A stretch of 64,000 bases of DNA from UBA1858 sp965262455. Lineage in GTDB: Bacteria; Pseudomonadota; Gammaproteobacteria; UBA4575. The position numbers and the translations under genes were made by a program. Location: positions 1 to 64,000 of the forward strand of contig CBDHFH010000003.1 in assembly GCA_965262455.1 (NCBI GenBank), written 5' to 3'. Below, piece after piece: positions 17,827-27,615 of this stretch (the first letter of the stretch is position 1; every line of letters begins with the position of its first letter). The notes below the pieces were generated by a model. It did not search any database, was not told the DNA's origin, and worked only from the letters and a program-made list of their open reading frames with translations.

Positions 17827-19704
17827 TTAAAATTCTTCCCAATCATCATCAACAACATCGCTGCCGGCAGCCATCTGCACTTCAGCAGGATTTGCTTGCT
17901 CAGCACGATTGTTAGACCAAGGGCGATCGCTTGAACGGCGCTCTACACCTTTATTAGCAGGTGCAGCTTGGGACATTTCCATATGAGCTTTCATCTTAAA
18001 GAAACTCACAATGCGATTTAGCTCACTACTTTGCTCTGACATAGATTCGGCGGCGGCCGCGGCTTCTTCTACCATTGCGGTATTCTGCTGGGTGGCTGTA
18101 TCCATTTCAATAATGGCTTTATTGACCTGCTCGATGCCTTGGGCTTGCTCCTGAGTTGCTGATGAAATATCACCGACAATTTCAGCCACTTGACGCACAC
18201 TCTGCATAATTTCTTCCAACGTTTCGCCAGATTGATTGACTAATTGGCTGCCATCAGTGACTTTTTGCACACTGTCTTCAATCAGCTCTTTAATTTCTTT
18301 AGCGGCTGTTGCACTTCGTCCAGCAAGATTACGCACCTCAGTAGCGACGACTGCAAATCCACGTCCCTGCTCCCCAGCGCGTGCCGCTTCAACTGCTGCG
18401 TTTAATGCTAGCAAGTTAGTTTGGAAAGCTATTTCATCTATCACACCTATGATATCTGAGATCTTATTACTCGATTGGTTAATCTCATGCATTGCCGAGA
18501 TTGCTTTGTTTACCACATCTCCGCCAGTAGATGCCTGGTCACGTGCATCAATCGCAAGTTGATTGGCCTCTTTAGCATTATCAGCATTTTGTTTTACGGT
18601 GCTGGTCATTTGCTCCATGCTGGCTGAGGTCTCTTCTAGGCTTGCGGCCTGAGATTCAGTACGACGACTTAAATCTAAATTACCCCGTGATATCTCTTCA
18701 GCACCTGCATTGACAAGTTGGCTGGATTCTCTAATTTGTAAAACAATATCACTAATTTTTTCACAATAACTATTGACGACATTCTTAAGCTTATCAAATT
18801 GCCCTACATAATTACCATCGACACGCTGATCAGTGTTACCTTCAGCTAAGCTCAACATAACAGAGCTGACTTCTTTTAAGATTGACTCAACAGAAATCTG
18901 CATTTGTTTTTGTTGCGTTATATCGCTGGCAAATTTGATGACCTTGTATGGGTTACCATCAAGATCCAATACTGGGTTATAGGACGCTTGAATCCAAATT
19001 TCATTACCTCCTTTGGCGACCCGCATAAATTCACCGGCCTGATATTCGCCAGCATTCAAACTTGCCCAGAACTCTCTGTACTCATTACTATTTGCAGTTT
19101 CTTGATCTACAAACATTCTGTGATGCTTGCCTTTAATTTCATTTAACTGATAACCCATGGCACCGAGAAAGTTATCATTCGCGGTTATTATTGTGCCATC
19201 CAAGTTAAACTCAATAACTGCTTGCGATCTGTAAATTGCATCAATTTTGGAAGAGTTGTTTAAGTTTTCAAATTTTCTTTGTGTCACATCAGTGGCGTAT
19301 TTAACCACCTTGTAAGGTTGACCATTCTCATCAAAAATAGGGTTGTAGCTCGCTTGAATCCAAATTTCGTTACCACTTTTAGTAATGCGTTTAAATTGCT
19401 TCGAAGAAAATTCACCAAGATTAAGGGAAGCCCAAAATTCTTTATACTCATTGCTATTTGCAGTGTCTCTGTCTACAAACATTGAGTGATGTTGTCCTTG
19501 AATTTCATCTAAGCGGTAGCCCATGGCACTCAGAAAATTTTCATTCGCATTAATAATAGTGCCATCCATATTGAATTCTATGACTGCTTGTGACCGCCCG
19601 ATAGCTTCAACTTGGCCTTTGTAATCAATCAATTCTCGTTTCAATTGATCAATTTCACTTTTATGACTTGTTCTCATTAATGCGTTCATCATAGCGCCCA
19701 TCAT
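17827..19704 (-). CDS. Soluble methyl-accepting chemotaxis protein with two PAS domains
   Basis: A 625-residue chemoreceptor without transmembrane segments. Two PAS domains (about residues 38-145 and 160-270) are close paralogues, each with AVIEFN.DGTII.AN and later KQF/EF..ITK/AKGGNEIWIQASYNP patterns. A HAMP-like stretch (about 280-335) leads to the MCP hairpin, whose conserved tip is DEIAFQTNLLALNAAVEAAR. The C-terminus DDWEEF fits the xWxxF pentapeptide that tethers CheR/CheB in methylated receptors. A cytoplasmic energy or redox sensor, Aer-like, is likely. Several ATGs cluster at the start (MMGAMMNALM), so the exact start is uncertain. Confidence 0.9.
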   Translation of the reverse strand: MMGAMMNALMRTSHKSEIDQLKRELIDYKGQVEAIGRSQAVIEFNMDGTIINANENFLSAMGYRLDEIQGQHHSMFVDRDTANSNEYKEFWASLNLGEFSSKQFKRITKSGNEIWIQASYNPIFDENGQPYKVVKYATDVTQRKFENLNNSSKIDAIYRSQAVIEFNLDGTIITANDNFLGAMGYQLNEIKGKHHRMFVDQETANSNEYREFWASLNAGEYQAGEFMRVAKGGNEIWIQASYNPVLDLDGNPYKVIKFASDITQQKQMQISVESILKEVSSVMLSLAEGNTDQRVDGNYVGQFDKLKNVVNSYCEKISDIVLQIRESSQLVNAGAEEISRGNLDLSRRTESQAASLEETSASMEQMTSTVKQNADNAKEANQLAIDARDQASTGGDVVNKAISAMHEINQSSNKISDIIGVIDEIAFQTNLLALNAAVEAARAGEQGRGFAVVATEVRNLAGRSATAAKEIKELIEDSVQKVTDGSQLVNQSGETLEEIMQSVRQVAEIVGDISSATQEQAQGIEQVNKAIIEMDTATQQNTAMVEEAAAAAESMSEQSSELNRIVSFFKMKAHMEMSQAAPANKGVERRSSDRPWSNNRAEQANPAEVQMAAGSDVVDDDWEEF

Positions 19705-19954
19705 CCCTTGTATTTTATTCGTAAAAATCTGTTTATTTAATTATGAATGGGTGTTTCTCAAGCTCAGCCCGCACTCAGATTCACTATTATTCATGCCTTT
19801 TAAGCGGCTTAAAAGAATGCTTCTTTAGCTAAATTTATCGGGGAATACTACCGTCTATGCAGTATTTTGTTACGTCTAAATATTGTTCAATCGATAAGTT
19901 GAATTTCTAATCGAATCGTCAGAGTTTTTCTTAATAATAATTCTTAAAGTATAT
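19705..19954. other. 250-bp intergenic region between the MCP gene and waaF
   Basis: No gene is supported here. The region lies upstream of the MCP gene and downstream of waaF. On the minus strand, CCCGATAA (near 19837-19844) resembles a flagellar sigma-28 -10 element, but no matching -35 is found at the right distance. Confidence 0.5.
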
Positions 19955-20969
19955 TTACACTCTATCAATCACTGCCTTAAATACTTGCTCTGGTAGTATA
20001 TCTTTAAGACAACGATAGTGATTATAACGACACGTACGCTGCCAACATGGACTGCATTCCAATTTCATATAAAACGTTTTCGCCTGCGCATGTAATGGCG
20101 GCGTATACACTGGCGTAGTCGCTCCATACATGGCAACCACAGGCACATCCACAGCAGCAGCAATATGCATCAGTCCCGAATCATTACTCACTGCAACACT
20201 ACAACTTGCCAATATATCAATGACATCCAGCAAACTGGTCTTACCGCATAAATTCATCACCGGTTGGCGGCATAACTTCTGTATCTGATCTCCTATTGCG
20301 GCATCTTTTTGTGAGCCGAGAATACAAACTTCCAGACCTTGTTCAACCAGCTTATCTATTAACTTAACAAAGTGCTCAATTGGCCATTGTTTGGAAGGTC
20401 CGAATTCCGCGCCAACCATACAAGCAATCAGTGGGGCCTGCTGTGGAATGTTATGGTAAGCAATTAACTTGCGTTGATTTTGACTGTCAATTATCAGTTC
20501 GGGCGCGTATGTTTTTTTTTACCTCGGTGATATCTACTTCGATACCTGCATGACGCAAATAATTACACACCGTTGGGATGCTTTTACTTTTGTTAGAACT
20601 CAGCACATGATTAATTAATCCATGTCGGAACTCTCCCAGTTCACCCACTCGTCGGGGGATGCCAGCCAGCACTGGCACCAGCGCTGATTTATATGACCTA
20701 GGCAGCACCAGTGCTTGAGTAAATGATTCAGCACGTAATGTTACCCCCAGTCGATAACGTTTACTCAAGCCAAACTCCCCATGAGCAACTTCTAACGCAT
20801 GCACTTTAGTGATCTCAGGCATACGTTCGAGTAAAGCGCGAGACCATGCAGGCGCTACCACATGTATTTGGGCTGAGTTAGAATGAGCGGCAAGCGCTTT
20901 ATATAGTGCTTGCGCCATAACCATATCACCCACCCATGCTGGACCGATTACTAAACTTTTATTATTAAT
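19955..20969 (-). CDS. waaF: ADP-heptose:LPS heptosyltransferase II (frameshifted, ATT start)
   Basis: WaaF adds the second heptose to the LPS inner core using ADP-heptose. The two halves are in different frames: N-terminal NKSLVIGPAWVGDMVMAQ onward, and C-terminal VGAEFGPSKQWPIEHF through NDSGLMHIAAA. They join at an A9 run (T9 at 20512-20520 on the + strand). With one A fewer the frame continues VKKTYAPELIIDSQ, giving a normal length of about 337 residues. The conserved N-terminus has no ATG/GTG/TTG. An in-frame stop lies just upstream, and ATT at 20969 sits 6 nt after GGAG, so ATT is the likely start unless another error hides one. Confidence 0.88.
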
Positions 20970-20993
20970 ATATCACTCCAGATAAAAATTATT

Positions 20994-21884
20994 GTGTTTA
21001 TACCTAGCCATCTTCAGCAATCAGCTAAACCCTATGCATTAGGCAAGTACGTGATTCACCCTGCGCATACAAACAACGCCAAACTGGAACAGTGGATTAA
21101 TGATATCCAGTTTGAATATTGTGAAACTCCAGCAAATCGCATGCAATTACATAGCCGCAAAAGAAATAATTTATATTCATTTCATCTTGATGCAATAGAT
21201 AAACCTGTGGTACTCAAAGTCTCGCAAATTTCCGCACATTATCGCTGGTACCGAAAGTTAAATTTAATGCTGGTTGGTTTATTTAAAAATTATAGCTTAA
21301 ATGCCTATTATGGTGGCATCGCATTAGAAAAAATAAATATAGATAGTATAAAAGTGATTGCACATTGGACATGTAAACACCTGGCTGAAAGTGAAAAATC
21401 TTATTTGCTGTATGAAAAGGTACCGGCTTCTATGTCAGTGTTCGATTTATGCCATGAATTAACTGAGAAAAATCCTAATGCTAAAGAGATCATTCGTCGT
21501 ATTGCATTATCACTTGCGAATATCATTAAAACATTACACCAACATAATATCCGCCATGGTGACCCTCATGCAGGTAATTTTCTGCTCCGCTCATCTGTTA
21601 CTGAGCTAGGTCAACTCACACCCGAGGCAGTGACTGATATGAAGTTTACATTAATCGATTTAGATAAAGTGCACTACGCTGACAAAGAAAAGCCCTGGCG
21701 CAAGAAAATTTATGATATTCGCTGCATACGACGATTTTATGTGCATGACTTAAATAGCCAGCAATGCTTACACTACTATTTAGGCAGAAAACCTAAATTA
21801 AGCGAAAAGTTGATTTTATGGTTTTGGCTTAAAGGCGGGTTTAATATCTACAAATGGCTTAAGAGCAGTAAAAAAAGAAATTAA
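20994..21884 (+). CDS. Lipopolysaccharide kinase InaA/WaaP family protein
   Basis: A 296-residue kinase-fold protein of the WaaP/InaA group, which phosphorylates inner-core heptose or related sugars. The catalytic loop HNIRHGDPHAGNFLL and the metal-binding segment FTLIDLDKVHY are intact, and VVLKVSQ carries a candidate ATP-binding Lys. It starts at GTG 20994, only 24 bp from the waaF start on the other strand. A promoter must therefore lie inside one of the two genes, or the true starts differ. It is the third kinase-fold gene in the LPS region after kdkA and the YrbL-like gene. Confidence 0.8.
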   Translation: MFIPSHLQQSAKPYALGKYVIHPAHTNNAKLEQWINDIQFEYCETPANRMQLHSRKRNNLYSFHLDAIDKPVVLKVSQISAHYRWYRKLNLMLVGLFKNYSLNAYYGGIALEKINIDSIKVIAHWTCKHLAESEKSYLLYEKVPASMSVFDLCHELTEKNPNAKEIIRRIALSLANIIKTLHQHNIRHGDPHAGNFLLRSSVTELGQLTPEAVTDMKFTLIDLDKVHYADKEKPWRKKIYDIRCIRRFYVHDLNSQQCLHYYLGRKPKLSEKLILWFWLKGGFNIYKWLKSSKKRN

Positions 21885-21911
21885 CAGTTGCTCGCAGCAG
21901 TAGGATTAGTA

Positions 21912-22127
21912 TTACTTTTCAGCATAGCCGAAACTATTCAGCCATGATTTATCTGTCTTTCTTCTACCGCTGGATTTTCTTCGTGCAGAGTCGGGATTTT
22001 TAGCTCGCACAGACTCTAGGGTGCACATATTATCCTTCAGGAAATAGGTGCATATAGGCTCGCTTATTTTTTTAGCTTGCTCATAATCCTCAGCAAGCAA
22101 GTTGAATGTGACTATAAATTCTTTCAT
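21912..22127 (-). CDS. Small uncharacterised basic protein
   Basis: A 71-residue ORF beginning MKEFIVTFNLLAEDYEQAKK. The N-terminal half is predicted strand-helix with two cysteines (PICTYF and DNMCTLE), and the C-terminal half is strongly basic (SARRKSSGRRKTDK). It has no close neighbour on its strand except hldE, whose end lies 157 bp further on. I do not recognise a family. The coherent composition makes it more likely real than chance. Confidence 0.45.
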   Translation of the reverse strand: MKEFIVTFNLLAEDYEQAKKISEPICTYFLKDNMCTLESVRAKNPDSARRKSSGRRKTDKSWLNSFGYAEK

Positions 22128-22284
22128 CGACTAAAAAAGTGAATTCTCTCCATCTGACGGCAATATAACCCATCTGCGCATCAGATAATCGTACGTCTTT
22201 CACATTACGACCGACAAACGCGTCTGATCTGAGCTAAAAACGTGGCTCACTTGTGAGCCATGCGCCGCCAGCCAAGACATTAGT

Positions 22285-23685
22285 TTAATGTTTATCTACA
22301 ATCGATGAAATAATATTACTGGTTGAGTAGCCCTCAACAAACCGAATAATCTTAACCTCTCCACCACGCTGCATGACATATTCCGCGCCGACCACTTGAT
22401 CCGGCGTATAATCACCACCTTTCACTAACACATCGGGATTCAACTCGCGAATTAACTTTTCTGGCGTGTTTTCATCAAAACTGACTATCCAGTCGACACT
22501 AGAAAAATAAGATAACATCTCTGCGCGATCATGTAGTGTATTTATTGGTCGTCCTTCACCTTTAAGTTGCTGAACAGATTGATCTGAGTTCAATGCCAAA
22601 ACCAACATGTCACCCATGGACGCGGCCTCACGTAGTAAATGTGCATGCCCTTTATGCAGCACATCAAAACAGCCATTTGTAAACACCACCGTATGTTGCT
22701 TTGCATGAGCATCCAAGATGCGTTTAGTTAAAAAGTCACGACTCACCAATTTGCTATTCGGCGATTCATAGCTGAGCATACCGTGTGCAAGTTCTTCGGC
22801 TGATAAGGTTGCCGCACCAAATTTACCCACGACAATACTTGCAGCCACATTGGCAACATAAGCCGCCTGTTTAAAATCGCCATCAGAGGCAAGACTCATG
22901 GCAAATGCAGAAATAACTGTGTCGCCTGCACCTGTGACATCATAGACTTCACGCATTTGTGCTGGGAAATTTGTCACCGCACCATCTTGCATGATCAATG
23001 TCATGCCTTTTTCGCTGCGCGTGATTAACAATGCTTCAAAATTATATTGTTGACATAAATGTTGTGCTTTTTGATAAATGTCTTGTTCCGACTCACACTC
23101 TCCAACCACTGCACAAAACTCAGAATAATTTGGCGTCACTACTGATGCATTTTTATATTTGGCAAAATCAGTGCCTTTTGGATCAACAATAACTCTTTTA
23201 TTATGTTTAAGTGCATTTTGAATAACTGCTTGCGCATCATCAAGCACACCTTTGCCGTAATCAGATAATATAACAATCGCACAATTTTCAACGACAGCAG
23301 AAAATCTTTGCTGAATATCCGGCAAACTAACGTGGGCTTGATCATCAAAATCCAAGCGGATAAGTTGTTGGTTGCGACTAACTATCCTGATTTTCGAGGT
23401 TGTACGAATATCAGGATGAGAACATAACTTGCATTCAATATTTTCTTTATCCAATAATTTTTGTAAGGCGACACCCTCTTGGTCTTCACCAATCGCACCG
23501 AGCAACGTTACTTTAGATCCCAGTGCACTTATATTCTGCGCAACATTTGCCGCACCACCGGCTCTATCATGTGTCTCATTAATTCTTGCCACGGGCACGG
23601 GTGCCTCAGGCGAAATTCGATCAGCATCCGCATGCCAATATCGATCCAACATGACATCACCAACAACTAGTACATGAACATCCAT
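22285..23685 (-). CDS. hldE: Bifunctional heptose-7-phosphate kinase / heptose-1-phosphate adenylyltransferase
   Basis: HldE makes ADP-heptose precursors for the LPS core: a ribokinase-type domain phosphorylates D-glycero-D-manno-heptose-7-P, and a nucleotidyltransferase domain adds AMP. Full length at 466 residues. The kinase motifs GGAANVAQN (about 43-51) and DVTGAGDTV (about 245) are intact. The cytidylyltransferase-like motif TNGCFDVLHKGH (about 334) and the C-terminal EGYSTSNIIS are also present. The product feeds WaaF and the GT9 enzyme in this window. ilvE lies 24 bp upstream on the same strand, so hldE may be co-transcribed with it. Confidence 0.96.
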   Translation of the reverse strand: MDVHVLVVGDVMLDRYWHADADRISPEAPVPVARINETHDRAGGAANVAQNISALGSKVTLLGAIGEDQEGVALQKLLDKENIECKLCSHPDIRTTSKIRIVSRNQQLIRLDFDDQAHVSLPDIQQRFSAVVENCAIVILSDYGKGVLDDAQAVIQNALKHNKRVIVDPKGTDFAKYKNASVVTPNYSEFCAVVGECESEQDIYQKAQHLCQQYNFEALLITRSEKGMTLIMQDGAVTNFPAQMREVYDVTGAGDTVISAFAMSLASDGDFKQAAYVANVAASIVVGKFGAATLSAEELAHGMLSYESPNSKLVSRDFLTKRILDAHAKQHTVVFTNGCFDVLHKGHAHLLREAASMGDMLVLALNSDQSVQQLKGEGRPINTLHDRAEMLSYFSSVDWIVSFDENTPEKLIRELNPDVLVKGGDYTPDQVVGAEYVMQRGGEVKIIRFVEGYSTSNIISSIVDKH

Positions 23686-23709
23686 TAGTGTTTAGCAATG
23701 GCCCATGAG

Positions 23710-24633
23710 TTAGACAGCCGGAGTAAGCCAGTGCGTATAGTTGTCTATTTCACCATGCACAATCTGAAAATATTTGGCTTGTAGCTTTTCCGTAATCGGC
23801 CCGCGCGAGCCAGAACCAATTGGACGGTTATCTAATTCTCGGATAGGTGTTACTTCAGCGGCCGTACCGGTAAAGAATGCCTCATCAGCAATATATACCT
23901 CATCGCGTGAAATTTGCTTCTCAACAACAGGTATTTGCATTTCTGTCGCTAATCCGATAATTGTCTTACGTGTAATGCCATCTAAGGCCGAGCTTAATTC
24001 AGGCGTATAAAGTACATCATCACGAACAATAAAAACATTTTCACCACTGCCTTCTGCAACGAACCCCTGGGGATCAAGTAATAACGCTTCATCGTAGCCA
24101 TCTTGAGCTGCTTCTTGTAGAGCTAACATGGAATTAACGTAATGACCATTGACTTTGGCTTTACACATTGTCGCATTCACATGATGTCGCGTATATGAAG
24201 ATGTCTTAACGCGAATGCCATTTTCCAGGCATTCTTTGCCCATGTATGCACCCCATTCCCATGCAGCAATAATACAATGCACTTTAAGATTATCTGCGCG
24301 CAAGCCCATCGCTTCTGAGCCATAGAAACACATCGGGCGTATGTAGCCATATTTCATATCATTAGCTTTTACCACATCAACTTGTGCCTGATTCAGCTGT
24401 TCAGTGGTAAATGGAACATCCATACCAATAATCTTGGCAGAATTTAACAAGCGTTTAGTATGATCTTGCAATCGAAAGATAGAAGTGCCTTGCTTCGCAT
24501 CATATGCACGTACACCTTCGAATACGCCTGCACCATAATGCAATGTATGCGTTAATACATGTGTTTCTGCTTGCCGCCAATCAATCATTTCCCCATCACG
24601 CCATATAATTCCATCGCGATCTGACATGGACAT
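23710..24633 (-). CDS. ilvE: Branched-chain amino acid aminotransferase
   Basis: A PLP-dependent class IV aminotransferase catalysing the last step of Val, Leu and Ile synthesis. Length is 307 residues, as expected. The N-terminal HYGAGVFEGVRAY (32-44), the PLP-binding Lys160 within CKAKVNGHYVNS, and the phosphate-binding FFTGTAAEVTPI near residue 255 are present. Start is the ATG at 24633 (MSMSDRDG) or 24627. glnE ends 26 bp upstream on the same strand, suggesting a glnE-ilvE-hldE run, a common gammaproteobacterial order. Confidence 0.95.
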   Translation of the reverse strand: MSMSDRDGIIWRDGEMIDWRQAETHVLTHTLHYGAGVFEGVRAYDAKQGTSIFRLQDHTKRLLNSAKIIGMDVPFTTEQLNQAQVDVVKANDMKYGYIRPMCFYGSEAMGLRADNLKVHCIIAAWEWGAYMGKECLENGIRVKTSSYTRHHVNATMCKAKVNGHYVNSMLALQEAAQDGYDEALLLDPQGFVAEGSGENVFIVRDDVLYTPELSSALDGITRKTIIGLATEMQIPVVEKQISRDEVYIADEAFFTGTAAEVTPIRELDNRPIGSGSRGPITEKLQAKYFQIVHGEIDNYTHWLTPAV

Positions 24634-24659
24634 AACTCGACTCCTATTCCTTTTTATTC

Positions 24660-27473
24660 TTAGTTTGCAAAAAACTTATTCCAGCACTCTCTTACTATAC
24701 GCCTTTCATTCTGGTACTCACTGACAGGCACTTCGGGCGTATTCGCTTGCAATGCAATGCGGTGCATAATGTTACGAAATTGGCAATATATATCTGTGAT
24801 TTCTGTCGCCATCGAACTTGCGATAAACCCACTATCAGCTAATCGTTCGAGCAAGCGCACATTATCTGAATACTCACATAAATCTATACCCTTGTTTGCA
24901 TGTGCTTCATGCGCATAAGCAAGAACAGCATATTGCACCATAAATTCGATATCGGTGATACCTCCTTCGTCGTTTTTAAGGTGAAATACGCCCGCCGTTT
25001 TGCTTGCTTTTGTTTCTAACATTTTCGCGCGCATATTAACCACTTCTTGTGCAAGTCTATTGGCCTCCCGCGGTTGACAAATTATTTGTTGGCGCATTAG
25101 TTGAAATTTCTTTTTAAGATCGCTAGCACCAGCGATACAACGCGCGCGCACCAGGGCTTGTATTTCCCATGTCCATGCACGTGTTTGATAATAATCATGT
25201 ACAAATGAGAAAAAAGGCATGATTGGACCCGACTCACCATCGGGTCTTAAACGTGTATCAACATCATATAATTTGCCAGACACGGTTTGCAGAGTGAGCA
25301 TTTGTGTCAGTCGCTGCGCAAATCGAGTCGCTTTGACAATATAAGGCACATTCATATCGGAAGGATAATCTATTTCGTTTTCATTCTTACATATGTACAC
25401 CAGATCCAAATCCGAGCCATAACTTAATTCGATACCACCTAATTTACCGAAAGCAATCACAGCGACGTTATCCTGCATGACCAGATCAAATTGCTGTTCT
25501 AGATATTTTACACAGCCATCGACCACCACTTCTGCGGTCCAACTCAGCTGATCGCTCACTTTCATCAGCGGGATTTTACCCAGCACATCCGCGCATGCGA
25601 CACGCAACTCACGCGCATGTTTGAATAACCTCACCCGATTCAGTACTGCGTCATATTCGTACTCCTTACTTAACAACACTTCTTCTTTAAAACGCTGGGC
25701 TGTCTGTTGTTTTGTCAACAACAAATCTTGATCTGCACGGACAACAATATCATCCAACAACAAAGGATATGAAGAAATATGACTTGCTATCCATGGACTG
25801 GCTGAAGCCACTGCAATTAATTGTTTCAATACTTCATGATTTTCATACAACAAAACCAGATAGACGGAACGTCGTAGAATATTTTGTAGTAGTAAAAATA
25901 TGCGCCCTATGACCAACGCGGGAGACTCGACCTTTTTGAGCTCTAATAAAAAACGTGGAATAAATCTGGTTAAGCGCTGTCGTCCCTCTTGGTCTTGATG
26001 ACGATAAGCATTACTTTGTATGAGCTGTTTGAGTTTTTCTACCACCTGACTAATTTCTTTATAGTCATCTAACTGAAATTCATCAATGGAATCGTCCTGA
26101 TTAGGATCAGCTAATTTCTCCCATAATGAGGCATAGATTTTCTCATCGCTCGAAGTATCCGCATCACTGTGTATTTGGTTAAATATGCGATTGACATTAC
26201 TTCTGTGTTGTTCAAGCTCGGCATCAAAGTGATCAATATCAACATAACCCATCGACTGCGCTAACAATAAATGTGACAATTGATCGTCTGGTACCGTATG
26301 CGTCTGCATATCATTCGCCATCTGCAAACGATTTTCGACACGACGCAAAAACTTATAGGCATTTAAAAGTATTTCAGATTCGCTAGCATCCAGGTAACCG
26401 GCGAGTTGAATTTGCTCTATGCCTTGCAAGATTTCACACGTTTGCAGTGCCGCATTACGCCCGCCGTGAACCAACTGAAAAAATTGCACTATAAATTCAA
26501 TTTCTCTTATTCCGCCCACGCCGAGCTTAATATTATCGACGTTACCTTTTTTAACAACTTGCTGGGCAATTAAGTTTTTCATTTCGCGCAAGGTACTGAT
26601 CACACCAAAGTCGATATACTTTCTGTATACGAACGAAGTCACCATTTGATTAAAACGCTGTTGATCTTCTGTTACTCCATAGATGACACGTGCTTTGACA
26701 TAAGCGTATCGTTCCCACTCGCGCCCATGTGTATAAAGATAATCTTCAATATGATTGAAATTGACCACCAATGGACCTGAGTCACCAAACGGTCGCAGGC
26801 GGCAATCGACACGATAGACAAAACTATCCACCGTGATTTCTGACAACACACGAATAATGATTTGTACTAATTGGGTAAAAAACTCTTGATTTGAAATTGA
26901 ATTAGTACCATCAGTGTGACCACTGTCGGAAAAGCAGAATATGACATCAATATCAGAAGAAAAATTTAGCTCATAGCCACCCAACTTGCCCATGCCTATA
27001 ACTACAAGTTCAATCGGTTCACCTTGATCATTGCGTGGCACACCATACCTGTTAATTAATTTTGTTTGCGACCAACGTACTGCAATATCCATACAGGCAT
27101 CGGCTAAATCACTTTGTTGCTTGAGTACAGCAAATATATCTTGCTGCTGAATTAAGTCATTCCAACAAATATGTAAATGCCCATGATGGCGTAGTTCGCG
27201 CAGGCGCTGTTTGAATTCATTTTCATCTTCAATAGTTATTAAGGCGTCACTTTGTTTATCTATTATCAAGCGCAAATAATCAGGCGACTGATTCTCAATA
27301 ACTGCTTGCAACCAGTGCGGATACTTATGACAGATACGCACTGCATAGGCACTTTGTTGCCATAACATCTGTATGGCTTGCTTGTGATTAAGCATTTCGC
27401 TCGGATTAATTTGAGCAACAAATTGCTGCCATAGTGATTCAGTTTCTTGACTTATATCAACGGGAAGCATCAT
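24660..27473 (-). CDS. glnE: Bifunctional glutamine synthetase adenylyltransferase/deadenylase
   Basis: GlnE adenylylates and deadenylylates glutamine synthetase in response to PII state, setting nitrogen assimilation. The protein is about 937 residues from the ATG at 27473 (MMLPVDISQE). The frame stays open to 27536, but that extension overlaps a palindromic operator. Two nucleotidyltransferase halves are evident, with VIGMGKLGGYELNFSSDIDV and AFGKLGGIELSYGSDLDL as catalytic motifs for removal and addition of AMP. No frame breaks occur. The 5' end faces the iron-transport operon across the palindrome at 27533-27561. Confidence 0.95.
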   Translation of the reverse strand: MMLPVDISQETESLWQQFVAQINPSEMLNHKQAIQMLWQQSAYAVRICHKYPHWLQAVIENQSPDYLRLIIDKQSDALITIEDENEFKQRLRELRHHGHLHICWNDLIQQQDIFAVLKQQSDLADACMDIAVRWSQTKLINRYGVPRNDQGEPIELVVIGMGKLGGYELNFSSDIDVIFCFSDSGHTDGTNSISNQEFFTQLVQIIIRVLSEITVDSFVYRVDCRLRPFGDSGPLVVNFNHIEDYLYTHGREWERYAYVKARVIYGVTEDQQRFNQMVTSFVYRKYIDFGVISTLREMKNLIAQQVVKKGNVDNIKLGVGGIREIEFIVQFFQLVHGGRNAALQTCEILQGIEQIQLAGYLDASESEILLNAYKFLRRVENRLQMANDMQTHTVPDDQLSHLLLAQSMGYVDIDHFDAELEQHRSNVNRIFNQIHSDADTSSDEKIYASLWEKLADPNQDDSIDEFQLDDYKEISQVVEKLKQLIQSNAYRHQDQEGRQRLTRFIPRFLLELKKVESPALVIGRIFLLLQNILRRSVYLVLLYENHEVLKQLIAVASASPWIASHISSYPLLLDDIVVRADQDLLLTKQQTAQRFKEEVLLSKEYEYDAVLNRVRLFKHARELRVACADVLGKIPLMKVSDQLSWTAEVVVDGCVKYLEQQFDLVMQDNVAVIAFGKLGGIELSYGSDLDLVYICKNENEIDYPSDMNVPYIVKATRFAQRLTQMLTLQTVSGKLYDVDTRLRPDGESGPIMPFFSFVHDYYQTRAWTWEIQALVRARCIAGASDLKKKFQLMRQQIICQPREANRLAQEVVNMRAKMLETKASKTAGVFHLKNDEGGITDIEFMVQYAVLAYAHEAHANKGIDLCEYSDNVRLLERLADSGFIASSMATEITDIYCQFRNIMHRIALQANTPEVPVSEYQNERRIVRECWNKFFAN

Positions 27474-27532
27474 CAACACACGCTTAATGAATAGAGAAGC
27501 AAGAATTTCCCGGGTAATATAGAAAACACCAC

Positions 27533-27561
27533 ACACAAATGAGAATACATCTCATTTGTGT
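27533..27561. promoter_or_regulatory. Fur-like palindrome between glnE and the iron transporter operon
   Basis: A perfect 12-bp inverted repeat ACACAAATGAGA / TCTCATTTGTGT is separated by 5 bp (27545-27549). Its core TGAGAATACATCTCA matches the 7-1-7 Fur model TGATAATNATTATCA at 10 of 14 positions. It lies 55 bp before the binding-protein gene, where Fur repression would be expected. Assignment to Fur rests on the downstream iron-transport genes. Confidence 0.55.
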
Positions 27562-27615
27562 TAATATCACTGTCGGCATGGACCATTTTATGACCTTCGA
27601 AACGGATTAAAACTA

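Noticed and set aside
19705..19954. Sigma-28 promoter for the MCP gene
   Set aside because: Only a CCCGATAA-like -10 is present; no TAAA -35 at the correct distance.
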